Of a DNA stretch of 64,000 nucleotides, positions 23,289 through 33,311 are shown one piece after another; position 1 is the stretch's first letter, and every line of letters starts with the position of its first letter. Both the position numbers and the translations under genes were made by a program. Location of the stretch: positions 1-64,000 of the forward strand of contig JAQFWX010000173.1 of the NCBI GenBank assembly GCA_027605045.1. The letters are read 5' to 3'. Below the pieces are notes generated by a model. The model did not search any database. It worked only from the letters and a program-made list of their open reading frames with translations, and had not been told where the DNA came from. This DNA is from Phallus indusiatus (Eukaryota > Basidiomycota > Agaricomycetes > Phallales > Phallaceae).

Positions 23289-25295
23289 ATGGTCGCAAAT
23301 GGTTCGGTACGTTCCTCCAAAACTGAGGAAAAGTCTGCCTTAAACGCAGCAAAAAATAACATCACCGAAAAGGGTCGTTTAACTGACCAAAAACTGGACC
23401 AGCACTTGAGGTAGCTACCCCCTTTTTTCTTGAGAAGAGACATTATTCAATATGCTCTCAAGCTACGAGTTTGGTGGTCCATGGGGTGTTTTGGCTATGA
23501 TGGTGGGGTTTCCCGTATTGATGTACTATCTATGGGCCTGCCTTACATTTTACGACGGCCGACTGGTCACGCCATCTTCGCTGGACGACATTAGTCCCTT
23601 TTTAGAGAAAATGTGGGGTCATGCCGTCAAGGTAAACGTTCGGTTCTTTATATAAACATTTTTATATAATAATACGACGTTCACAATTAGGATGCATACC
23701 CCACTGCATATGCCTTCAAAATGTATTCCGCTTTTGTAGCGTTCGAACTTCTCGTTGCTTTCATCATGCCCGGATACCAGCAAGAGGGACTTCCGGTCCC
23801 TTCCCTAAACTATAAAACATTGATGTATAATTGTAACGCGCTCTGGTGCGTTTACACCACTATTGCGACTGCCCTAGCATTGCATTATACTCGCACCTTC
23901 CGTCTCACCGAAATTATTGACCATTTTGGTGAACTCATGACGGTGGCAATGATATGGGGTTTTGCCGTCGCATTTGGTGCCTACTTTTTCACCATTGCCA
24001 TGGGGTTGCAGATCAGAATGTCCGGGAACTTCCTTTATGATGTGTTCATGGGAGCTATTTTGAATCCTCGCCTGGGAACTGTCGATCTCAAAATGTGGCT
24101 CGAAGTTAGAATTCCATGGATGCTTCTTTTCCTCATTTCTCTTTCCGGAGGACTGAAGCAATATGAGTTATATGGTTACATCTCACCCGTAAGTTTCCGA
24201 GTGAATTTAATTTGAGATGATCGCTGAAACTCTTCAGAATATGGCTTTCATGATCCTTGCCACCTGGCTTTACTTGAATGCTTGGTGAGTTCAATAATTA
24301 TCGGAGACAATTAGCGTCAAATTAAATTATAAACAGTGCCAAAGGTGAAGAATGTATTCCTCAGACCTGGGATATGTTTTATGAAAAGTGAGGCGTTGAG
24401 TTGGTCATTAATTTAGCTTAATGTCTTATTATTATTCAAGATGGGGTTGGTTGGTTATCTTTTGGAACTTTGCCGGTAAGATCTAATCTGCTGTCTTAAT
24501 GAGGTATTGACTCCGATCGAAGGTGTTCCCTTCGTATGTTATGTTTGAATTGTCGGTGCTTAATTTGACGGTTATATCAGACGTACTGCTATTCCGTGGT
24601 CTTTATGGCCACGCATCATCCCGATATGTATAGATTTTCAACCGTCGGGTATGTCGTGTTGTATGTAACCCTTCTAACGGCATATACAATGTAAGGGTCG
24701 TTTGTCATTCGCTAGGACCTTGTACCTGATGGCACTTTTCCATGCAGTTTCGATACATCGATGGCTCAAAAGAGTCATTTCAAGATGATGCAGCAAGGAA
24801 CATATCGACCGCGTTGGACTTTCCCTCAATTGCCATGGTCAACCCTTCATAACCCAACATATATTCAAACCGATCATGGGTAAGCGGTTTTCTCATTAGA
24901 TTCCATTATACATTTTTTCAATGACTTTTCAGCAATAAACTACTTACGAGCGGCTGGTGGGCATACTCTCGGAAACCCGTATGTCAATTCGGACATCTAT
25001 GAGCGCTTTTTCTCACGTTCACTCGATACAGAATTATTCTGCAGATTGGGTACAAAGCATCACATGGGGTGCCGTTGTCGGAACCGCATCTCCTATTCCA
25101 TACTTTTACGGTCTGTTCTTCTTTGCCGTGTTAACCCATCGGTGTGGAAGAGATTTTGAAAGGTCCGTTCCCCTCGGAAATGAAAATATAGTATCACTGA
25201 AATCGTCTTCTTCTAGATGTGCAGTGAAATATGGCAAAGACTGGGAACGATATTGCGAGGTTGTCAGGTGGAGATTTATACCTTATATCTACTAA
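23289..25295 (+). CDS. ERG4: delta(24(24(1)))-sterol reductase (sterol C-24(28) reductase), 476 aa
   Basis: This enzyme catalyses the last step of ergosterol synthesis, NADPH-dependent reduction of the C24(28) double bond, in the ER membrane. Twelve exons: 23289-23410, 23463-23631, 23691-24188, 24238-24284, 24337-24387, 24441-24475, 24523-24533, 24581-24690, 24748-24879, 24933-24978, 25032-25162 and 25217-25295. Exon 7 is only 11 nt and encodes most of GVPF before [14 protein letters not shown]. Family signatures are [58 protein letters not shown] and the C-terminal [11 protein letters not shown], ending IPYIY. Length matches yeast Erg4 (473 aa). Several transmembrane helices are evident. Confidence 0.95.
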
Positions 25296-25636
25296 AATAG
25301 TGACGTCACATTTGAGCTGCATCTGCCCAATGTTTTCTTTTTGAAATAACTATACCTGCATATCAATAATCACAACCAAAAGAAATACGCGATTGAGTGG
25401 CGAAATTATATGAATTACATTCCGCGGATCTTAAGCGTGAACAATTTTTTTGCGGATCAGCAGGATTTGAACTAAAGCCAAAAAGGGCGACATGACCAGG
25501 CCGCACGTGGGCGCTAAAGCGCTAAGTGACGGGAGATTACATTCCAGCTTCTGTGAATGCCCGTGCTGTTGCTCTTGTACTAACTGGCATGCTCTAGCTT
25601 TATCACTTTCCTTCATTATCTCCTTCTACTTTTAAC
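25296..25636. other. intergenic, ERG4 3' region and promoter of Zn2Cys6 gene
   Basis: No gene. A stretch at 25451-25470 looks like the T-arm of a reverse-strand tRNA, but it does not fold as a tRNA (see rejected items). Confidence 0.5.
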
Positions 25637-28600
25637 ATGATGCGCGAAGGACGTACTGATCAATCGAACTGGACAAGACCAAGACCTGACCCAGCCCCGT
25701 GTATTGAATGCCGGAAGCGCAGGTCAGTGCTTGTTCCGGTGATGAGCCCAAAGTCATGGTATTCATTCGTTTTCTAGGCTCCAGTGCTCAAGACCCTTTC
25801 CCTGTACGTGATCCTCTTTCTTTGCGCTGATCTTCCCTCATTCCTGGAACGCTTTTCAACCCCGCGATAGGCGACTTTTGGTATGACGTGCCAATTCCAA
25901 TTCTCCCCAATGTTCTCGCTGACGCTCACTCTGTCCTCTTTTACAGTAAGAAAAACGGTACAGAAGCAGCATGTCTTCAAAGCGCTATCGTAAAGGGAAC
26001 CCGGTATGACCATTTTTCGTGATCATCGTTGAGGATTCACACGAACGCGCTCCGTTCTTTTCATCAAGGTCTCTCAAACCGGCAACGATAGCTCTACATG
26101 AAGACTTGGCCAAACTCAGTAAACGCGAACAATTACTTAAACAGGCTATCGCTGAAGTCCAGCATACTATCTCAAATCTGCCTCATCCGCTTCTCGTCGA
26201 AGACTTGCAAATCCGTACAGCGTCCCCAGTGCCCAACCTTCAGAGATCGTTGGACAATGTAGCAGCCGACCCACGACAGGTAGAAACAGATGAATTAGCA
26301 GGATTGGACGCAGCCATGCGTTCTCTTCACATTGACGGGACTCAGTATCACGGTGACACGGCCGCATCGGAGGTACGTCTCACAGATACAGACAGATACA
26401 GGCTCTCAACAGCTCACCAAACTCCACCTTTGTGCTGTAGCACTTGCTTGCAGTATGTTTTCACTCTTGTTCTCAAAGGAACTATTTTAAGCTATGATTC
26501 TCTCAGGAAAACGATACGGTCGACGTCCCCGATTCCGCCCCACCCCTTCCCGCGAAACGCAAACCACCGCCAGTGGATTTCCCGGGACAAATAATCTCTT
26601 ACAGCATGCTATTCCCCTTTCACGATCAACCTCTGCCTTCAGATCTGGACGTATTTTTGAGGTTTTTACCACCTTATGACCGTGCCATCGAGCTGCTCGA
26701 CAATTACCACAGATATTTTTCTTGGAAGTGCGTTTTAGCTTCCTTCTTCCGCTTACGCCCTTACTGAACACATGTTTAGTACCTTAGTATCACCCGTTCC
26801 TTTAACGATGAAAACTTTGCTCAGTCTTTTCTATCCCAGCTGTGAAAGGACATCGGTGCTATTGGTCGAAGACGCACAAACATTGGCCTATTTGTTTATG
26901 ATATTCTTGTTAGGAAGTATATACGACACCCATATCGACGTCGATTCGATGACAAAAGACGTTGATCAATATTTCACTCTTGCAAGAGCGGCCATGGCCA
27001 GCTTTCCTATTGACGTTTGCCCCCGGATTAACGGAATACGTGCAATTGTGCGTCATGAATATATGCAGTCGATCATCATTATAACATTATTCTATAGCTA
27101 CTCATGGTCTGGTATTTCCGGGTTTACCCTGGGCGACAATTGTAGGTTACGCACGCCTTGGTAGATCCTGACGATTTCAGACTCCTCCCATAGACGCGAA
27201 TACCAATGGTCCATTACTGGCGTGTTGGCAAAGGCTGTAATTGCTGTATGTTCATATGTTTCTATATCTATTTTATAGTATTAATTTTCATCTTTAGAGT
27301 GGCTTGCGTGGGTGACAAGTTTTTCCGGCTGAAGCATTCAACTCAAAAACTTTCATATATAGATCGCGATTTATCTGCGGTTGTTCCGGATCCCATTGAA
27401 CACGCTAGTCTAAAACAGACCTTTTGGGAATTTTACTGGTAATTGAGTCACTCCTTTTGGGTTACATGTTCCGACGTTGACATGATGATCTCAGCAATGA
27501 CATTTGGATGGTAAGTGACGAATCTTAAAGTCTCGTCTTATCACCCACGTTTATCAGAGTTTCATGTTCGGCCGGCCAACGTCGATGGTATCGAAAATGG
27601 TTCAATGTGAAAGGCCGAAAGAAGTATCGGTTCCGGATCACCAACATAGCGATTGTCGGTATTTTTACCTTCGATATTTACGCACGCTGAACGTTTCATC
27701 AGTTTTTCCATGGAAGTACTCGTTCACACAGCTAGTGTGTGATATTGCCACAGAAAGGAATATTACATATGAAGATACTCTCCGACTCGAGAAGAAACTT
27801 CGCGATCACCCATTACCTGCTTCGCTTTCGTGGCCCCAGGCTCATCAGCCATTGCCGAACGAACCACCTGGGAGGCTGTTTCAGAGGTATATAGCTGCAG
27901 TCTGGCGCACCGCACGTCAGTTTACATGTCTTATCTTTTTTTCAATTCCGCTCATCCTAATTGATTTACACTCTCGCAGCCGTGTTTTATATTCACAAAC
28001 GATGGGTGCCGGAGATATTAAAAAACGCCAGAACAACAGACCCCATGACAAGTGCCCATTGGAATTCCGCTATTACTGCATATGAAAGGTGATTCATATA
28101 GTTTTTAAATTTGGAAGTGCGTGTGGCAAGGGGCTTCTGACAATTGTTTACTTTTTTTATCCAGTGCTCGTGCACTTGTACATGATATGATTCGATTATG
28201 GCGCGAGTTACCGCAACTAATAGAAAGGATGGCGCCCTTTTGGAGCCATACGGGTACTGCAGCCGTAAGCAACTGTCATTTTGAATATAGCTTCAATTGA
28301 ATAACCGTGGGTTGGTTCTTCTTTAATTTTAGATCGCTTTGGGAGCCTTGGTGGCGTGTGTACCCGAATGCGATTTTGCCCCTGACGCTCTAAGTCATCT
28401 CGACCAGGCTTGCGATATGTTTGAAGCCTCGAAGAATGGACTTCAACCCCCCAAGATACTTGTATGCTTATGCTGATATGTCTCACGAGTCACGAGCTGA
28501 ATGTTTTACAGCCCACCATGCGTCGACTGCAGATGAAGGCCCGATACGCTTTTGAGCGAGAACGTAGAGAATCGTCATCCTCTGTTAAGGACGACGATAT

Positions 28601-28949
28601 AACCATGAGAGTTTCATCGAATGAAATCGACCTTCCATATACGTTCGGAGACCAATCATCCACTCCGCCAAATGACAAAATGCATGGGATGGCCGATGCA
28701 GATTCAGCATATTCTGGTGATTCGCCTACAGCGTATACGAATGGCCATCACAATACGAACGGGCAACATTATCTTCATCATCAAATGCCGCTGCCTCATA
28801 TGTCGTACCAAGTGCCGGTTGAAATGATCAACAATTACTCAATGGCATATGACATCGGTACACATCCTCCTAGCGCTTGGAACGACATGTTAGCTATAAC
28901 ATTACCCCACATGAATTCACAGAGGAGTTTTGGAAACCCTCCTCCGTAA
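25637..28949 (+). CDS. Zn2Cys6 binuclear-cluster transcription factor (fungal-type)
   Basis: This is a DNA-binding regulator. Exons 25637-25722, 25778-25803, 25871-25880, 25947-26003, 26069-26372 and 26507-26727 join to give CIECRKRRLQCSRPFPC, then DFCKKNGTEAAC. That is a perfect C-x2-C-x6-C-x5-C-x2-C-x8-C cluster at about residues 22-52, and the fifth Cys needs a 10-nt microexon. A coiled coil follows (LAKLSKREQLLKQAI). The fungal middle homology region starts in exon 26780-about 27055 (LAYLFMIFLLG, YFTLARAAM). It continues through exons 27495-27510 and 27558-27654 (WMSFMFGRPTSM). Later exons are 27703-27915, 27980-28088, 28165-28264, 28333-28461 and 28512-28949. The stretch 27055-27438 could not be spliced into one consistent frame; it may hold a further tiny exon or a frameshift. 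Target genes are unknown. Confidence 0.82.
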
Positions 28950-29289
28950 AAAGAATCTTTCCTTGACTCATTTCTACCCTGCTGCGACAGGTGTATCTTT
29001 CCTCTGTCATACATGAAGATTTGAAGGCAAATAGCCAGCCCTCCGAGATTTAGTGTGGGTACCCTGACCAGCGGATTTTATGCTTGTTTTTTTGTTACCA
29101 AGAAGGGCCCAGCTGAGGAGTGTGGTTTATAGCATTTGTTGTGGTCGTGTTTAGAACATTTACCGTAGTTCATTCTTCGCCGAGCGTTTTATCATTGCAG
29201 CTTTCTAGTTTGTCCCTATTCTGTTTCCTTGTATAGTAGAATTGTCGCAGAATTACATACCATTTAATAAAAAATACTTTAAAATTAAA
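28950..29289. other. 3' region between convergent Zn2Cys6 and COQ3 genes
   Basis: No gene seen; AATAAAA-like signals lie near the COQ3 stop. Confidence 0.5.
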
Positions 29290-30291
29290 CTATGAGAAAG
29301 GTTTCCTAACCCAGAATATATAATTACATTGTGAAGTCAAAGAATCATTTCGTTCGGCGAGGGTCCATTCGTCACTCCAAGGTAGGTATATATTACCACG
29401 GACCTCGGCTTCCAGTCGTCCAGGTACGCCCTTAAACCAACCCATCTCTTCTCGGAAAAACGAAATCAGCTCTTCTGAATTGATGAACTTATCGTAGTTG
29501 TGTGTACCAGGAGGGACTTCTCGCAGGACCTGTTCTGCCATAAAGATGGTGAGAAGGTAGCTTAGAGGTGTGCGAGCGATAGTAGACAAGAATAGATGTC
29601 CACCCGGCTGGATGAGAGGTGTCATTATAGACAGCGAATAAACTGAGAAAAGAGCGCACCTTGACGAGACTAGAGCATGAGCGCAAAAACAGAGCAGGGT
29701 TGTCGACATGTTCTAGTACTTCCATAGAACAGACGATATCAAATCTGTTTAACTCCTTCACTAATTCTTCAGAGGTAGTATGTCTATACTCCAATCTGGT
29801 ATTTGGACTACTAAATATTGGATCTTTGGCGGCGTGAAGGGAAGCAATAGCAATATTTGATTCTGAGGCATCGATAGCTAGAGTATTGCCTCCTAAACGC
29901 GCAAGACTCTATGTAAAAAGGTTAGCAAGACGTCCTAAGCTCAAGTTCAGCATAGACAGAAGTGTAGTACCTCCGAAAGTAATCCGCCGCCACAACCAAC
30001 ATCTAAAATATCCAGCCCCGACAGTGGGCGTGATCCATTGCGTAAAGAAACGCTATTTTCGTCTTCTTCGACTTCTTGCAGTTTATCCAAAATATATTGC
30101 ATACGGACTGGATTCATTTTGTGCAGCATACGGAACTCGCCTTTTTCATCCCACCAGCCAGCTGAGAGCTTTGAAAAATGGTTGATTTCATCTTGGTTAA
30201 CCGTGCTCTGGATATGTCTGACAAAAGGACGCAACGGCTGAACACAAGCTCGCGTGCATATTTTGAGCGATGTGGAGACGAATGAGTTCAT
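29290..30291 (-). CDS. COQ3: ubiquinone biosynthesis O-methyltransferase, mitochondrial (Coq3)
   Basis: A SAM-dependent methyltransferase that performs both O-methylations of ubiquinone synthesis in the mitochondrial matrix. Exons are 29971-30291, 29660-29893 (or from 29909) and 29290-29607. The N-terminus (MNSFVSTSLKICTRACV) is a plausible transit peptide. The core reads HFSKLSAGWWDEKGEF, then motif I LDILDVGCGGGLLSE, CSMEVLEHVDNPA, PGGHLFLSTI and the tail VPPGTHNYDKFI. The exon 1-2 junction is odd. The acceptor expected from homology (at 29909) gives SLARLGGNTL and then loses frame by one base. An in-frame acceptor at 29893 gives LLSE|EAILLAIDASE and drops those residues. It is either a frameshift in the sequence or a shifted splice site. 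Confidence 0.9.
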
Positions 30292-30356
30292 CACGGCTGT
30301 CACGCATGTCACAGCAGAAACCAAACTCAAAGACAGATTGAACAGCCCACCATACA
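30292..30356. promoter_or_regulatory. 65-bp bidirectional promoter COQ3 / MVP1
   Basis: The start codons at 30291 (minus) and 30357 (plus) are only 65 bp apart, the tightest head-to-head pair in the window. Transcripts probably start inside the partner's leader or coding region. Confidence 0.65.
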
Positions 30357-32816
30357 ATGTTCAACACACCGCGGGCTAATGTCCGCTACGGAAACAGTCT
30401 CGTTGCAAACTATGATGACAACGACCCTCTTTCAAGTTCTGCTTATGATGGTCTTGATCCCTGGAGCGCGGGTCCTAGTCCGATCACGACTCCACCTCCT
30501 GCTGCTGTACCATCCGTGTTCAGCAACGTTATTGGTTCGTGATTCTCAAAAAGAATTATTTTTGGTTATTGGAAAGTGATTGTTTTAATGCAAGCCGACG
30601 CAACTGCGCCTCAAATATATAATAAGGCGTTTCAAGCCGTGGATACATCTTTCACGGGCGAAGTATCTGTGAATGCGCTATCAAGGGTTCTCGCGACTTC
30701 GGCTTTGCCAGCAACAACCGTTGACCGTGTACGTTCAACTATGCTTTCCTCTAATAGTGTATATTCTTTTTTCTGATTCTTGGTTGTAGATTGTCAATCT
30801 TGTCAGCTCGCGCCCAAAAGTCTCAAAATTGGAATTCTTTGTCGCTTTAGCTCTAGTTGCCCTAGCTCAGGCTGGCAGAGGTATAAATTTCTTATGATTC
30901 CAGAAAACATCCCTTTTTTTATAAAAAATAATGTTCACAGATATAAGTATTGAACAAGTTGCTGCGCTCGCCTCTCAAAACGCTCTCCCCGAGCCAGCAT
31001 TGGATCTATCAGCTGTAGTAGCGACGAATTCTACATTTGTCCCTACTATGGATTCAACAGACATACCACACTCTCCCGCTCCACAATACTCCTCGGACGA
31101 CCCATGGACAGCAACTTTCCGAACAACAAATCAAGTCAACGGCGCCTCGGGAGGACCGTCTGCGCTCACTGGGGGCGGTCTTCCTTCTGACTGGTGGAAG
31201 CGCCAGGATAAAGCCACTGTGGAAGTTATTGGTCAACAAGGTTTCTTGTTAACCAGACATATGGTTTATCTGGTTGAAACTACTGTTAGTCTTTTCTCTC
31301 ACCAATCTCTCACCAAACTAAATTCGTCTTGCTCACTGGACTTTGCTTTTTTTTAATTCTCAAAGCGAGGTGGATCTGTCCAAAGACGGTACTCCGACTT
31401 CGTTTTTCTTTGGGATTGTCTGGTGAAAAGATATCCGTTCCGGCTATTGCCAACTTTACCGCCAAAACGGGTCAATCGTTAGTTATGCAGTTTCTTAGTT
31501 TTGGTACACCTGGCTTATCTTCTTCTATTCTTAGCTGATGCTAATTTTGTGGAACAACGCCGGTACGTCATAGGCCCGATATTCAAAACGTCATGCAATT
31601 TACAAAACTAAATCTTTCGTAGTCGAGGGCTTATTCGATGGTTGAACTTCGTCATGTGGGCACAGTATTCTTTTTTCACATTGCCTTCATTGATATTCCT
31701 TGAAGCAATCATCCCGTAATTTGTGAGGATGGCATTCTATCCGTATTTCTCAATGAACCCGCCTTTGAGGAGTGGAGGAAACACACAAACGTGTCACTGG
31801 ACGAGGAAGCCATGTCAAAAAGAGTTGATCATGTGGAAGAAATGACTATTCCGAGCGATTTAGAAGACAAACTTCAGTAAGCTTTTCATGCTTTGCTAGG
31901 CCTTTGAAAGCAAATTCTGACGAAAACACACGTTCAGGTTCGTCCGGAACAAACTTAGTCTCTTAATCGAGCAATGGCAACGTTTGTGTATCCTTACGGA
32001 ACGGCTGATTAAGCGTCGAGAATCAGCTGGGGCTGATTTAGCACGTATGACGATGACATTGAATGCGCTGATCGAGGGTAGTGACGTGTGTTGGAGAGGT
32101 GAAGATTGCGAATTGTGTACTGGCGTTCAAGCTGGTTTGAAAACTGTCTCTGGACACACGCGTGTCGCCTCCGATTTGGCCGATCAACGGGTGAGTTCTC
32201 TTACACTCGTTGTTATTGATATCTCATTCAAGTTTTTAGTCACATACTATGTTGAACAATACACTCGAAGCTGTGAAGGTGCGAACATTTCTTATCATTT
32301 ATCAGTGTACCGTTCTTGTCTCGCTCAATACATACATACATACTTGTCAGGCACAACGTGATCTATATATCGCCGCTCGTGACTTATTCTCCAGGCATGA
32401 CCGACTGTCTGGTGACCAGGTTGAACGAATCAAGAAACGCATTGACGTTGCATCGACGAAACTGGAAGCTGTCAAAGCGGCCAAGAAAGATAAATGGGAA
32501 GACGAAGCGGATAGAATTGTTGGAACGATTGAGCGCGATAAGGCTTTGATTTCGACGTTGCTTTCCAGGCGCGTTTTCATTCGACATAGGTACGTCTCTC
32601 ATAGGCGTCCAATTCCATAAGCCCCTTTTTGTTGAGTTAATTGACTCGTCTTATAGTATGTGGCATGAACTGCGCGTTGTCTTGCACAACCGAGAAAATA
32701 CCCTTGTTACCTTGGCTGTTCAACTCTTTGCCAAAGAGGAGCGGAATTATTCGAATGCGGTTCAGTCTAACTGGAACCTTTTGTATGATAACATCGACTC
32801 TATGCCTCTCGATTGA
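30357..32816 (+). CDS. MVP1: sorting nexin Mvp1-like (PX and BAR domains), 593 aa
   Basis: An endosomal sorting nexin needed for retrograde and vacuolar protein sorting. Twelve exons: 30357-30534, 30595-30728, 30790-30880, 30941-31284, 31366-31477, 31535-31562, 31623-31655, 31706-31876, 31938-32190, 32240-32278, 32351-32589 and 32657-32816. Phases agree throughout. The N-terminus carries the EF-hand-like/EH-like helical segment of Mvp1 (YNKAFQAVDTSFTGEVSVNALSRVL, about residues 65-90). The PX domain includes QRRYSDFVFLWDCL, RLLPTLPPKR and RRRGLIRWLNFV, the phosphoinositide-binding signature. The C-terminal half is a long coiled BAR-type helix bundle ending NWNLLYDNIDSM. Length is close to yeast Mvp1 (about 510 aa) with extra linkers. 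Confidence 0.93.
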
Positions 32817-33311
32817 AGCAACGTCACAGGCACAACCGCCATTGCAAACGCATGGAATTTCGAGCTTATGTTATGCCTGATCCGGGAGGCAACTTGACCC
32901 TTTTTGGCGAGAACGAATTAACCAATCCATCATTTTCATTTCATTTTCGGATTATCCAATGGTTTACTTCTACTTTTCTCGTATATATACAGATATCATA
33001 TATCTCACAATCCACCTTTCCAATTCACATATGACGTCAACATCATTGATCTCTTGTTGTTTCTTTTTTGTTTATGCGTTATTCCCCAGTTTCGAAATAC
33101 CGTCATGACCTTTTATGTTTTCTTTTTAGCATAACCGCGGTCGCTATCCACCGTGATATATACATACTTAATAAAGTTTATTTCTTTTCCTCTTTCTACC
33201 CAGAAGGGAAGGACACATACTATACAAACGAACTCTTAATATACAATACATAGAGCCTTTGATACACGCATCCGAACATCAAAGTCTTGCGTTCCACTCT
33301 CGACGCGGAGT
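32817..33311. other. 3' region between convergent genes
   Basis: AT-rich, with TATATATA and TTTATT blocks; no gene supported. Confidence 0.5.

Noticed and set aside
25440..25540. Possible minus-strand tRNA (GTTCAAATCCTG followed by CTGATCCGCA)
   Set aside because: The five bases before TTCAAAT (TTTAG) do not pair with CCTGC after it, no full acceptor partner lies at the right distance, and no T-run terminator follows.
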